Made by a program: the position numbers and the translations under genes. Source: Streptomyces cinerochromogenes (GTDB taxonomy: Bacteria > Actinomycetota > Actinomycetes > Streptomycetales > Streptomycetaceae). Taken from it: a DNA stretch of 64,000 bases. The notes under the pieces were generated by a model. That model saw only the letters and a list, made by a program, of their open reading frames with translations. It made no database searches and was not told the origin of the DNA. Location: assembly GCF_014648635.1 (NCBI RefSeq), contig NZ_BMRM01000001.1:806001-870000 (forward strand), in the 5' to 3' direction. Shown one piece after another: positions 25,796 through 35,295 of the stretch; position 1 is the first letter of the stretch, and the number at the start of each line of letters is the position of its first letter.

Positions 25796-27526
25796 ATGGA
25801 CCCCATGCATCCAGAACAGCCAGACCCGCACCCGGTACCGACACCGGCGCCCACACCGGCACCGGCGCCTCAGGTCGCCGTCGTCGTGATCGGCTACAAC
25901 GACCGCGCCCATGTGGGCGACGCGGTGCGTTCGGCGCTGGCGCAGGGGCCCGCGGTCGCCGAGGTGATCGCCGTCGACGACTGCTCCACCGACGGCAGTG
26001 AGGCGCTGCTCGCCCGGCTGGCCGCCGGCGAACCGCGGCTGCGCGTGGTGCGCCGGAAGGTGAACAGCGGTGGCTGCGGCAGTCCGCGCAACACCGGGAT
26101 CGACGCGGTGACGGCGCCGTACGTGATGTTCCTGGACAGCGACGACGTGCTGCCACCCGGTGCGGTGGACGCGCTGCTGACGGCGGCCGAGGCGGCGCGC
26201 GCCGACGTGGCCGGCGGCCTGTGCGTGCGCCGGGAGCTGCCCTCGGAGCGTGAACAGCCCTGGCAGGCGCCCCTGTACACGGAGCACACCGTCCTCGCCC
26301 GCCCCGCCCAGTGCCCCCGCCTGGTCCACGACACGCTGTGCGTCAACAAGCTGTACCGCACCGACTTCCTGCGCGAGCACGGCATCCGCTTCCCCGAGGG
26401 CCGCTTCCTCTACGAGGACATCGTCTTCACCGCGCGCGTGCTGGCCACCGGCCCGCGCATCGCGCTCGTACCGGACCGGGTGTACGTGTGGCAGGTGCGC
26501 CGGTCGGCCGAGCGGCTGTCGCTCTCGCTGGACCGGGGGCACGTCGACAACTGGGCGGCGCGCGTCGAGGCGTGCGCGCTGGCGTACGACATCCTGCTGG
26601 GCGCCGGGCAGAAGGAGCTGGCGCGGGCGGCGCGCGCCAAGTTCCTCGACCACGAGGTGCGGATGTACGCACGCGAGCTGGGGTTGCGCGACGCGCCCTA
26701 CCGGCGTGCGTGGTGGGCGCGCACCCAGGAGCACCTCGCGCGCTACGACGCGGCCGACTGGGAGCTGAACCCCGCCGCCCCCGGCCGCCTGATCGGCCGG
26801 GTCGTCCTGGAGTCGCCCGAGCCGCGCGACCTGCCCCGCCTGCGGGAACTCGCCTCCCGCCCGGCGCGCCTGCTCCCGCCGTACGCCCGCGCGGCCGACG
26901 GCACCCCGGTCTGGTCCCCCGGACTCCCCCAGGTCTCCCTGGCCCCCCTCCTCACCCGGCCCGTCCCCACGCTCCCGCTGGCGGTGGACGCGGAACTGCG
27001 CCCCCGCGCGCGTGCCTCGGTGCTGCGCCTGCGTCTGCACGAGCTGTACGGCCGGGTGGCCGAGGCGGACCCGCGCGAGGTGGACGTGGAGTGGCACGCG
27101 CGCGACGACGACCGTACGCGCGGGCGCACGACGGTGGCACTCACGCCCTCCGGCGCGGACACCACCGACAGCGCGGACTCCGCCGACAGCACGCCCACCA
27201 CCGACAGCACGGCCACGATCGACAGCGCGGACACCGTCGGCTCCTGGACGGCGGAGGTTCCCGTCGATCTGGCGGGACTCGGCTCGGGCACCTGGGACCT
27301 GCGGCTGACCCTGCGCTTCGCGGACGGCGGGGAGCGGGAGGCGACGGCGCACGCTCTCGCAGGCGCCGGCCGGCTGCGCCGGCGCGCCGTGCCGAGCGCC
27401 GTGCACGGCGTGCTCCTGGTCCAGCCGTACGCCACGCACTCCGGCGCCCTGGCGGTGCGGGTGGCGACCGGGCTGGGCGGAGTGCTGGCGGTGCTCCGCG
27501 GCAGGCTGCGCCGCCTGCTTCACTGA
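25796..27526 (+). CDS. GT2 glycosyltransferase with C-terminal accessory domain
   Basis: The protein has 576 residues. A short Pro/Thr-rich leader (1-30) precedes a GT-A domain with AVDDCSTDGSE, NSGGCGSPRNTG and DSDD at D114-D117. The catalytic part ends near 330. The C-terminal 240 residues lack transferase motifs and look beta-rich (RASVLRLRLHELYGRV..., DLAGLGSGTWDLRLTLRF), interrupted by a Ser/Thr/Asp repeat near residues 458-482. The same architecture recurs in the gene at 33592. ATG 25796 is used; an in-frame ATG lies nine bases later. galE follows after 41 bases. Confidence 0.85.
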   Translation: MDPMHPEQPDPHPVPTPAPTPAPAPQVAVVVIGYNDRAHVGDAVRSALAQGPAVAEVIAVDDCSTDGSEALLARLAAGEPRLRVVRRKVNSGGCGSPRNTGIDAVTAPYVMFLDSDDVLPPGAVDALLTAAEAARADVAGGLCVRRELPSEREQPWQAPLYTEHTVLARPAQCPRLVHDTLCVNKLYRTDFLREHGIRFPEGRFLYEDIVFTARVLATGPRIALVPDRVYVWQVRRSAERLSLSLDRGHVDNWAARVEACALAYDILLGAGQKELARAARAKFLDHEVRMYARELGLRDAPYRRAWWARTQEHLARYDAADWELNPAAPGRLIGRVVLESPEPRDLPRLRELASRPARLLPPYARAADGTPVWSPGLPQVSLAPLLTRPVPTLPLAVDAELRPRARASVLRLRLHELYGRVAEADPREVDVEWHARDDDRTRGRTTVALTPSGADTTDSADSADSTPTTDSTATIDSADTVGSWTAEVPVDLAGLGSGTWDLRLTLRFADGGEREATAHALAGAGRLRRRAVPSAVHGVLLVQPYATHSGALAVRVATGLGGVLAVLRGRLRRLLH

Positions 27527-27567
27527 GAGACGGGCCGGCCGACGGACCGACGAAGGGATGGCCGCAC

Positions 27568-28548
27568 ATGACCTGGCTGATCACCGGCGGCGCCGGATAC
27601 ATCGGGGCGCACGTCGTCCGTGCGATGACCGCGGCCGGCGAACGCACGGTCGTCTACGACGACCTGTCCACGGGGGTCGCCGAGCGCGTACCGGCCGAGG
27701 TCCCGCTGGTGCGCGGCTCGGTCCTGGACGCGGAGCGGGTGGGCCGCGTACTGGCCGAGCACCGGATCACCGGGGTCGTCCATCTGGCCGCGAAGAAGCA
27801 GGTGGGCGAGTCGATGGAGCGCCCGCTGCACTACTACCGGGAGAACGTCGAGGGGCTGCGCGTGCTGCTGGAGGCGGTGACGGCGGCCCAGGTGGCCTCC
27901 TTCGTCCTCTCCTCCTCGGCGGCCGTGTACGGCATGCCCGACGTCGATCTGGTGACGGAGGAGACGCCCTGCCTGCCGCTGTCCCCCTACGGCGAGACCA
28001 AGCTGGCCGGCGAGTGGCTGGTGCGCGCCACGGGCCGGGCCACCGGCCTCGCCACGGCGTCGCTGCGCTACTTCAACGTCGCCGGCGCGGCCGCCCCCGA
28101 ACTCGCCGACACCGGCGTGTCCAACCTGGTCCCGATGGTCTTCGAGCGGCTCACGCAGGGCGCGGCGCCGCGGATCTTCGGCGACGACTATCCGACGCCC
28201 GACGGCACCTGCGTCCGCGACTACATCCACGTGGCCGACCTGGCCGAGGCCCATGTGACCGTCGCCCGCGCGCTGCGCTCCACTCCGGGCATCGACCTGA
28301 CCTTCAACATCGGCCGGGGTGAAGGGGTGTCGGTCCGCGAGGTGATCGACCGCGTCAACGCGGTCACCGGCTACAACCGCCCCCCGACCGTCACCCCGCG
28401 CCGCCCCGGCGACCCGGCCCGCGTGGTCGCCTCGGCCACCCGCATCGCCACGGAACTGGGCTGGCACGCCAAGTACGACGTCCAGGACATGATCACGTCG
28501 GCGTGGGAGGGCTGGCTCCGGCTCCACCCGGAGGCGGCGCGGTCGTAG
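27568..28548 (+). CDS. galE: UDP-glucose 4-epimerase (extended SDR)
   Basis: The protein has 326 residues. The NAD-binding motif GGAGYIG is at 7-13 and the catalytic pair YGETK at Y141/K145; the family signature LRYFNVAGA is present. It interconverts UDP-glucose and UDP-galactose (or the N-acetyl forms; specificity cannot be read here), feeding UDP-sugars to the neighbouring glycosyltransferases. The ATG at 27568 has GAAGGG upstream. The gene is convergent with the TetR gene. Confidence 0.9.
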   Translation: MTWLITGGAGYIGAHVVRAMTAAGERTVVYDDLSTGVAERVPAEVPLVRGSVLDAERVGRVLAEHRITGVVHLAAKKQVGESMERPLHYYRENVEGLRVLLEAVTAAQVASFVLSSSAAVYGMPDVDLVTEETPCLPLSPYGETKLAGEWLVRATGRATGLATASLRYFNVAGAAAPELADTGVSNLVPMVFERLTQGAAPRIFGDDYPTPDGTCVRDYIHVADLAEAHVTVARALRSTPGIDLTFNIGRGEGVSVREVIDRVNAVTGYNRPPTVTPRRPGDPARVVASATRIATELGWHAKYDVQDMITSAWEGWLRLHPEAARS

Positions 28549-28635
28549 GCCACCCGCCGTGGGAGCCGCGGTCCGTCGCCGACCGCGCCCGCTCTGTGGC
28601 TGGTCGCGCCGTTCCCCGTGCCCCTTCCGGGCGCT

Positions 28636-29274
28636 TCACAGGGCCTTCAGCGCGCCCGCCGTGGCCCGCGCCAGCTTCTCCAGGTAGCCCTTCGGCAGTT
28701 TCGGGGACCGGATGACCACCGAGCGCCAGTACAGCGGACCGGAGATCAGGTCCAGGGTCAGTTCGGGGTCGAGTCCCGCGGGGAGTTCGCCGCGCCCCGC
28801 CGCCGCCGCCACGATCCGGCTGGCCACCCCCTCCTGACCGTCCCGCAGGGCCTTCTGGAAGGCGTCCGCGAGGTCGGGGTTGCGGGCCGCCTCGGCCTGG
28901 AGGTCGGGGATGATCTGGGACGCCACGGGGTGGCGCAGGGCGCGGGACGTGACCTCGTACAGCAGCCGCAGGTCGCCCTCCAGCGAGCCGGTGTCCGGCA
29001 CCGGGAACCCGGTCACCGCCAGCGCCGACACCACGTCCAGCACCAGGTGCAGCTTCGAACGCCACCGCCGGTACACCGCCGTCTTGCCGACACCGGCCCG
29101 CCGCGCGATCCCCTCGATGGACATGCGGGCGTAGCCGACGGAGGCCAGTTCCTCGAAGACGGCCGCCCGGATGGCCTCGGTCACGTCCTCCCGGAGCACG
29201 GCCGCCCCGGCGGGCGCCCGGCGGCGCGCACGCGCCGGCGGCTCGTCGGCGGACTCCGCGGCGTTCGTCGTCAT
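28636..29274 (-). CDS. TetR-family transcriptional regulator
   Basis: The protein has 212 residues. The N-terminal helix-turn-helix contains EELASVGYARMSIEGIARRAGVGKTAVYRRWRSK at about 45-78, and a TetR-type C-terminal ligand domain follows. It starts at ATG 29274. It is divergent from the TagG-type exporter genes with a 204-base intergenic region, so it may control the exporter as well as itself (inference). The ligand is unknown. Confidence 0.9.
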   Translation of the reverse strand: MTTNAAESADEPPARARRRAPAGAAVLREDVTEAIRAAVFEELASVGYARMSIEGIARRAGVGKTAVYRRWRSKLHLVLDVVSALAVTGFPVPDTGSLEGDLRLLYEVTSRALRHPVASQIIPDLQAEAARNPDLADAFQKALRDGQEGVASRIVAAAAGRGELPAGLDPELTLDLISGPLYWRSVVIRSPKLPKGYLEKLARATAGALKAL

Positions 29275-29478
29275 ACCGCACAGCATAGGGCGTGACGACG
29301 AAACGGTTGCGTTCCGACGTCCATTGCGCCTACGCTCGCGTTGCGACGATACGGTCCCGTCCCGACGTAAGAGAACGTGAAGAGAAGCGTAAGGAAACGC
29401 CGGGCGACCGCCACGAACGCGACGATCCCGGCGAAAGTCGGACGCAGCACCCCCTCCCCCCGAGCGAAAGCAGCGGAT
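29275..29478. other. Divergent region, TetR gene / polymer exporter
   Basis: It contains an imperfect dyad AACG-GTTG-CGTT near 29301-29312 that could be part of a TetR operator; the case is weak. The segment 29377-29478 is an in-frame upstream extension of the exporter permease, but it uses rare codons (AGA, AGG, AAA, GTA), so it is treated as leader. Confidence 0.35.
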
Positions 29479-30393
29479 GTGAGCCAGGTCCTCCACACAC
29501 CGCCCCCGACCCAGGCGCCGGCCGACGACGACCTCGCGGCGCTGGCCGCCCGGCACGGCCTGACGGTCAGCGGGGCCCGCCCCTCCCTGCCGGAGTACGT
29601 CCGCCAGCTGTGGGCCCGCCGCCACTTCATCAGCGCCTTCGCCACCGCCAAGCTCACCGCGCAGTACAGCCAGGCGAAGCTCGGCCAGGTCTGGCAGGTC
29701 ATGACCCCGCTGCTGAACGCGGCGGTCTACTACTTCATCTTCGGCGTGCTGCTCGGCACCAAGCACAACGTGCCCGACTACGTGCCGTTCCTGGTCACGG
29801 GCGTGTTCATCTGGACCTTCACGCAGAGCTCGATCATGGCCGGCACCCGGGCCATCTCCGGCAACCTCGGCCTGGTCCGCGCCCTGCACTTCCCGCGCGC
29901 CGCCCTGCCGATCTCCTTCGCGCTCCAGCAGCTCCAGCAGCTGCTGTTCTCGATGGCCGCGCTGGTCGTCATCCTGCTCTGCTTCGGCGTCCCGGTCGCC
30001 GCCTCCTGGCTGCTCGCGCTCCCGGCCCTGGTGCTCCAGTTCACGTTCAACGCCGGCGTGTCGATGGTCATGGCGCGGATGGGCGCCAAGACCCCCGACA
30101 TCGCCCAGCTGATGCCGTTCGTGCTGCGCACGTGGATGTACGTGTCCGGCGTGATGTGGAGCATCGACAAGCTGGCCAAGAAGGACGACCTGCCGCACGT
30201 CGTCACCGTCCTGCTGGAGCTGAACCCGGCCGCGGTCTACATCGACCTCATGCGCTTCGCACTGATCGACAGCTTCCACGCCCGGTCCCTGCCCCCGCAC
30301 GTGTGGGCGGTGGCCACCGGCTGGGCCCTGCTCGCCGGCATCGGCGGCTTCATCTACTTCTGGAAGGCTGAGGAGACGTACGGCCGTGGCTGA
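29479..30393 (+). CDS. Polymer ABC exporter permease (TagG/ABC-2 type)
   Basis: About 304 residues from GTG 29479 (MSQVLHTPPPTQAP); a longer form from GTG 29377 is possible but its first 34 codons are unlike coding sequence here. A soluble N-terminal region of about 65 residues contains RQLWARRHFISAFATAKLTAQYSQAKLGQVWQV, the amphipathic element typical of Wzm/TagG, followed by six membrane helices. With the ATPase that overlaps its 3' end it should move a lipid-linked wall polymer across the membrane. The adjoining TagF-like gene supports a teichoic-acid substrate. Confidence 0.88.
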   Translation: MSQVLHTPPPTQAPADDDLAALAARHGLTVSGARPSLPEYVRQLWARRHFISAFATAKLTAQYSQAKLGQVWQVMTPLLNAAVYYFIFGVLLGTKHNVPDYVPFLVTGVFIWTFTQSSIMAGTRAISGNLGLVRALHFPRAALPISFALQQLQQLLFSMAALVVILLCFGVPVAASWLLALPALVLQFTFNAGVSMVMARMGAKTPDIAQLMPFVLRTWMYVSGVMWSIDKLAKKDDLPHVVTVLLELNPAAVYIDLMRFALIDSFHARSLPPHVWAVATGWALLAGIGGFIYFWKAEETYGRG

Positions 30394-31285
30394 GAACGTG
30401 AACGACAAGGTCCCCACCGTCGTCGCCGACCGCGTCGACATCGTCTACCGGGTCAACGGCACCGGCGCGGGCCGCGGCTCCGCCACCGCCGCCCTCAACC
30501 GCATCCTGCGCCGCGAGCAGACCGAGCGTGCGGCCGGCGTGCGCCGGGTGCACGCGGTGAAGAAGGTGTCGTTCGTCGCCTACAAGGGTGAGGCGATCGG
30601 GCTCATCGGGACCAACGGTTCCGGCAAGTCGACCCTGCTGAAGGCGGTCGCGGGCCTGCTCCCGGTGGAGAGCGGGCACATCTACACCCACGGCCAGCCG
30701 TCCCTGCTCGGCGTCAACGCGGCCCTGATGAACGACCTCACGGGCGAGCGGAACGTCTTCCTCGGCGGCCTCGCCATGGGCATGCCCCGGGAGCAGATCA
30801 AGGAGCGCTACCAGGACATCGTCGACTTCTCCGGGATCAACGAGAAGGGCGACTTCATCACCCTGCCGATGCGCACCTACTCCTCCGGCATGGCCGCCCG
30901 GCTCCGCTTCTCCATCGCCGCCGCCAAGGACCACGACGTCCTGCTCATCGACGAGGCGCTGGCCACCGGCGACCGCTCCTTCCAGAAGCGCTCCGAGGCC
31001 CGCATCCGCGAACTGCGGCGGCACGCGGGCACGGTGTTCCTGGTCAGCCACAACAACAAGTCCATCCGCGACACCTGCGAGCGGGTCCTGTGGCTGGAGC
31101 GCGGCGAACTGCGCATGGACGGGCCGACCGAGGAGGTCATGAAGGAGTACGAGGCCTTCACCGGCGACAAGAAACCGGCCCCGAAGAAGCCCGCGCCGAA
31201 GCCGGACGCCACGAAAACGAAGACTGAGGACACAAAAGCGGACACACCGCAACCGGACGCGCCGAAAGTCGCTCTTCCTTCCTGA
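30386..31285 (+). CDS. Polymer ABC exporter ATPase (TagH/Wzt type)
   Basis: The protein has 299 residues with a GTG start at 30386, overlapping the permease gene by eight bases. Walker A GTNGSGKST is at 75-83; the signature is YSSGMAARLRF and Walker B is DVLLIDEALATGD. The insertion before the Walker A (about 25-55) and the LLGVNAALMNDLTGERNV segment are typical of TagH/Wzt. The C-terminus is a Lys/Pro/Ala/Asp-rich tail (about 252-299) rather than a polymer-binding domain, so export may not depend on a terminal modification (inference). Confidence 0.92.
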   Translation: MAENVNDKVPTVVADRVDIVYRVNGTGAGRGSATAALNRILRREQTERAAGVRRVHAVKKVSFVAYKGEAIGLIGTNGSGKSTLLKAVAGLLPVESGHIYTHGQPSLLGVNAALMNDLTGERNVFLGGLAMGMPREQIKERYQDIVDFSGINEKGDFITLPMRTYSSGMAARLRFSIAAAKDHDVLLIDEALATGDRSFQKRSEARIRELRRHAGTVFLVSHNNKSIRDTCERVLWLERGELRMDGPTEEVMKEYEAFTGDKKPAPKKPAPKPDATKTKTEDTKADTPQPDAPKVALPS

Positions 31286-31387
31286 GTCCAGCCCTTACGC
31301 CAAGCGCAGTTATCCCTTTCATCTACTTAGTGACAGTATGTTATGAAGGGTGCGCCCGGAGACCGCGAGCCGAAGGAGTCCACTGCG

Positions 31388-33595
31388 ATGCCCCAGCTGA
31401 GTGTGATCGTCTACGGGCCGAACGCACAGGGGCATCTGACCGAGCTGCTGGGCTCCCTGGAGTCCCACCCGCTCCCCGACGCCGAGGTGATCGTCGCCGC
31501 GGTCGGCGACTGGGCCCGGGAGACGGCCGAGGGCCACGCCCCCGAGACGATCGTCGTACCGCTGCCGGACGGCACGGGTGACCCGGAGGCGCGGGCCGCC
31601 GGCGCCGCCCGCGCCTCCGGCCGCTGGCTGCACTTCGTCCACGCCAAGGACGGCCTGCCGGCCGGCGCCTCCCGCCTCATCGCCGAGCGGACCGCCGAAC
31701 TCGACACCGGTTCCTCCGACCCCGTCGACGTCCTCCTCTTCGACCACGTCACCACCACCTGGCAGACCGCCGCCCGCCCCTCCCGCGACGGCCGCCACCT
31801 CGCCGCCGTCGGCCGCGCCGCCCTGCCCCTGCACGAGGCCGCCGACCTGCTGCGGCTCACCCCGCTGCTCGGCAACCGCGCCCTGCGCGCCGCCTTCTGG
31901 CGGGCCCACGAGGAGCGGCTGAACACCGACGACGAGCCGCGCGCCGCCCACGCGGCCCTGCTGCACGCCGAGCGCGTCGCCTGCCTGAACCAGACGGCGT
32001 ACGAGCACCGTGTGCTGCGCCCCGAGAGCCTGCCGCCGCGCGCCCCCGAGGACCGGCTCGCGCTCATCGACCGCTACGAGGCCCTGCTCCCGCTCACCCG
32101 GGACCGCCGCGCCCCCCACACGGTGCTGTACGACCTGATGGTGCGCGACCTCCTGCGCACCTTCGCCCGCGAGGACCTGCCCGACCCGGTGGCCCGCGAG
32201 TTCTTCCGCCGCGCCTCCCTCGCCGCGGTCCGCTGGCGCCCCGAGGGCCACCGGCGCCCGGCGGGCCTGGAGGGCGTACGGTACGCGCTGCTGGAGGAGG
32301 GCGCCTACACCAAGTACCGCGCGTTCCAGGCGGCCAACCGCACCCGCCGCGCCGCCCGCAAGGCCGTACGGACCCGCAAGCGGCGCCTCGGCGCGAAGGT
32401 CCGCGACCACCAGTACCAGCGCGCCCTCAGCCGCCCGCTGGACCCGAACCTCGCCGTGTTCGCGGCCTACTGGGACCGGGGGGTCGCCTGCAACCCGGCC
32501 GCGATCGCCGCGAAGCTCGCCGAACTCGCCCCGCACATCCGTCCCGTGTGGGTGGTGAACAAGGAGAACGCGGCCCTGCTGCCGCCCGGCACCGACCACG
32601 TCGTGCCCGGCACCCGCCGCTACTGGGAGACCCTGGCCACCGCGACGTACCTGACGAACAACGTCAACTTCCCGAACGCCGTGGTCAAACGCCCGGGCTC
32701 CATCCACCTCCAGACCCACCACGGCACCCCGCTCAAACGCATGGGCATGGACCAGATGGACCACCCGGCCGCCGCCAAGGGCCTCGACTTCGCCGCCCTG
32801 CTGGCCCGGATCGACAAGTGGGACTACAGCGTCAGCGCCAACAGCCACTCCACCCGCATGTGGGAGCGCGCCTACCCGTCCCGCTACACCTCGCTGGACT
32901 ACGGCTATCCGCGCAACGACGTCTTCTACACGGCCACCGCCGCCGACGTCCGCGCCGCCCGCGAGCGCCTCGGCATCGCCCCCGGCAGGACCGCCGTCCT
33001 CTACGCCCCCACCCACCGCGACTACGAGGCCGGCTTCACCCCGCGCCTCGACCTCGCCGCCCTCGCCGACCGCCTCGGCGAGAACACCGTCCTCCTCGTC
33101 CGCGCCCACTACTTCTACGGCGGCGCCGCCTCCCCGCTGGCCGGCCTGCGCCGCTCCGGCCGGATCATCGACGTCTCCTCCTACGACCCCGTCGAGGAAC
33201 TCTGCCTGGCGGCCGACGCCCTGGTCACGGACTACTCCTCGATCATGTTCGACTACGCCAACCTGGACCGCCCGATCGTCGTCTACGCCGACGACTGGGA
33301 GACGTACCGCACCACCCGCGGCGTCTACTTCGACCTGATGGCCGAACACCCCGGCCACGTCGCCCGCACCCAGGAGGAACTGGCCGAGATCTTCGTCTCC
33401 GGCGCCTGGCGCGACGACAGCGCGGCCAAGGCACGAGCCGCGTTCCGGCGCCGCTTCTGCGAGTACGACGACGGGCGCGCCGCCGAACGGGTCGTACGCC
33501 GGGTGTTCCTGGGCGAACCGGAGGAGGCACTGCCACCCGTGCTCCCCATCGAGGACCGCACCCCCGCCCCGACGCCCGAGGAGGCCACGGCATGA
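31388..33595 (+). CDS. TagF-like glycerophosphotransferase with degenerate GT-A domain (paralog 4)
   Basis: The protein has 735 residues and aligns in length and layout with the three paralogs at 15-21.7 kb. The N-terminal half keeps a GT-A-like start (PQLSVIVYGPNAQGHLTELL), but the donor and metal motifs are gone: where paralogs have LDSDD at about 89-93, it reads VHAKDG. The TagF-like half is canonical: H445 in HHGTPLKRMG, YAPTHRDYE, TDYSSIMFDYANLDRPIV. It is therefore probably a pure polyol-phosphate polymerase or primase with a structural N-terminus. The ATG at 31388 has GAAGGAG eight bases upstream. It follows the exporter pair by 102 bases and overlaps the next gene by four. Confidence 0.88.
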   Translation: MPQLSVIVYGPNAQGHLTELLGSLESHPLPDAEVIVAAVGDWARETAEGHAPETIVVPLPDGTGDPEARAAGAARASGRWLHFVHAKDGLPAGASRLIAERTAELDTGSSDPVDVLLFDHVTTTWQTAARPSRDGRHLAAVGRAALPLHEAADLLRLTPLLGNRALRAAFWRAHEERLNTDDEPRAAHAALLHAERVACLNQTAYEHRVLRPESLPPRAPEDRLALIDRYEALLPLTRDRRAPHTVLYDLMVRDLLRTFAREDLPDPVAREFFRRASLAAVRWRPEGHRRPAGLEGVRYALLEEGAYTKYRAFQAANRTRRAARKAVRTRKRRLGAKVRDHQYQRALSRPLDPNLAVFAAYWDRGVACNPAAIAAKLAELAPHIRPVWVVNKENAALLPPGTDHVVPGTRRYWETLATATYLTNNVNFPNAVVKRPGSIHLQTHHGTPLKRMGMDQMDHPAAAKGLDFAALLARIDKWDYSVSANSHSTRMWERAYPSRYTSLDYGYPRNDVFYTATAADVRAARERLGIAPGRTAVLYAPTHRDYEAGFTPRLDLAALADRLGENTVLLVRAHYFYGGAASPLAGLRRSGRIIDVSSYDPVEELCLAADALVTDYSSIMFDYANLDRPIVVYADDWETYRTTRGVYFDLMAEHPGHVARTQEELAEIFVSGAWRDDSAAKARAAFRRRFCEYDDGRAAERVVRRVFLGEPEEALPPVLPIEDRTPAPTPEEATA

Positions 33596-35256
33596 CCATC
33601 CCCGACGTCACGGTCACGGTCATCGTCTTCAACGACGCGGCCCGCCTGCCCCGCGCGGTCGCCTCGCTGCGCGCCCAGACGCACGCGAACATCGAGATCG
33701 TCATCAGCGACGACCACTCGACGGACGACACGCCCGCGGTGGCCCGGGAACTCGCGGCCCAGGACCACCGGATCCGCTACATCCGCCTGCCGGAGAACAG
33801 CGGCGGGTGCAGCGCCCCGCGCAACCGGGCCATCGAGATCGCCCGGGCGCCGTACCTGATGTTCCTCGACAGCGACGACGAACTGCCGCCCCGTGCGGTG
33901 GAGTTGCTGCTCGCCGCGCACCGGGAGCGGGAGGTGGACTTCGCCATGGGCGCGGTCCGCCGGGTCCGCGTGGACAACGGCCGCCGCTCGACCTGGATGC
34001 CGCACCTGGTCGCCGAGCGCCGCACGGTCGAGGGCATCGAGGAGGATCCCCGCCTCCTCTTCGAGCACCTGTCGACCAGCAAGATGTACGCCCGCGCCTT
34101 CCTCGACCGCCACCAACTGCGCTTCCCCGAGGGCATCCACTACGAGGACCAGCTGTTCTCGGCGCAGGCGTACTGCCTGGCGAAGGCGTTCACGATCATC
34201 CCGGACCCGGTGTACGTCTGGTACATCGAGCCGTTCGCCGCGGCGGCCTCCGCCTCCATCTCCAACCAGCGGCACAAGATCTCCAACGTGCGCGACCGGG
34301 TGCACGTACAGCGGCTGATCGACGACTTCCTGGTGAGCAGCGGGCACGCGGCCCTGCGGGAGGACAAGGACTACAAGTTCCTCAAGCACGACTTCCGGAT
34401 GTACGCGGGCGACCTGCCGTACCGGGACGAGGAGTGGCTGGCGTCCTTCGCGGACATCATGAACCCCTACCTGGACACGCTCTCCCCCGACGCGTACGCC
34501 CGGCTGCCCCGCGCCGAACGGGTGGTGCTGGAGCTGCTGCGGGACGGCCGCACGGCCGAGGCCCGGCTGGCGGCACGCGGTCTGGGGCACGCGGTGGCAC
34601 CGCGGCAGGTGACGACGGACGAGGCGGGCATCCCCTACTGGGGCGACACCGTCCCGTCCACGGACCGCGCCCGCCGCGAACTGGACGTGAGCGAACTGGA
34701 GCTGGACACGCGCCCGTTCCCGACCGCCCACTTCCGCCACGAGATCGTGCAGCTGACCCCCGCCCCCGGCGCCTCGCTGACCCTGACGATCCGCACCTAC
34801 GACCCGGGCCTGCGCCTGCCCGTCGGCCCGCAGCGCGCGTCCCTGCTCCTCACCCCCGGCAGACGCCGCATGACGGTCCCGTTCCGCCTGGACCCGGTCC
34901 GCCCCGGCGTCTTCGAAGGCACGGTCCGCCTGGACCTCGCGTCCGCGCCGGTCCCGCTGCACGGCTTCGCGGGCGTACGACACCCCCTGCTCCGCCTGGA
35001 CCAGCAGGGCCTGGCCAACTCCGCCCTGCTGCTGGCCCCCCTGGACTTCCCGACCCGCACGGTCCGCATCCCCTACCACTCCGGCGCCGCCCCCCACGAC
35101 CTCACCGTCGAACCGGAGGGCCGCAACCCCGGCCGCCTCCAGCTCCGCTGGACCCCGGTGGGCGTCACGGCCCGGATCACCCGCCCCCTGGTCCGCCGGA
35201 TCGCCCGGCCCCGGGTACGGAACGCCGCACGGCTGGTGGCGAGTGCGTTGAGGTGA
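33592..35256 (+). CDS. GT2 glycosyltransferase with C-terminal accessory domain
   Basis: The protein has 554 residues. Its ATG lies in an ATGA overlap with the stop of the TagF-like gene, so the two are translationally coupled. The GT-A domain has ISDDHSTDDT, NSGGCSAPRNRA and DSDD at D93-D96. The C-terminal 220 residues are beta-rich with Pro/Arg-rich patches and resemble in position the tail of the protein encoded at 25796. It probably adds a sugar to the polymer made by the preceding enzyme. A hairpin terminator follows. Confidence 0.87.
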   Translation: MTIPDVTVTVIVFNDAARLPRAVASLRAQTHANIEIVISDDHSTDDTPAVARELAAQDHRIRYIRLPENSGGCSAPRNRAIEIARAPYLMFLDSDDELPPRAVELLLAAHREREVDFAMGAVRRVRVDNGRRSTWMPHLVAERRTVEGIEEDPRLLFEHLSTSKMYARAFLDRHQLRFPEGIHYEDQLFSAQAYCLAKAFTIIPDPVYVWYIEPFAAAASASISNQRHKISNVRDRVHVQRLIDDFLVSSGHAALREDKDYKFLKHDFRMYAGDLPYRDEEWLASFADIMNPYLDTLSPDAYARLPRAERVVLELLRDGRTAEARLAARGLGHAVAPRQVTTDEAGIPYWGDTVPSTDRARRELDVSELELDTRPFPTAHFRHEIVQLTPAPGASLTLTIRTYDPGLRLPVGPQRASLLLTPGRRRMTVPFRLDPVRPGVFEGTVRLDLASAPVPLHGFAGVRHPLLRLDQQGLANSALLLAPLDFPTRTVRIPYHSGAAPHDLTVEPEGRNPGRLQLRWTPVGVTARITRPLVRRIARPRVRNAARLVASALR

Positions 35257-35269
35257 CGGGGCGGTCGCA

Positions 35270-35295
35270 CGGTTCCCCGCGCCCGTGGGGAACCG
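35270..35295. terminator. Bidirectional terminator (abundant Streptomyces palindrome type)
   Basis: CGGTTCCCC and GGGGAACCG form a perfect 9-base stem around GCGCCCGT, between the convergent GT2 and membrane-protein genes. The core GGTTCCCCGCGCCC is a motif I know as common between Streptomyces genes. Confidence 0.75.

Noticed and set aside
29377..29478. Longer N-terminus of the exporter permease
   Set aside because: The 34 extra codons use AGA, AGG, AAA and GTA, rare in this genome, and lack a convincing ribosome site.
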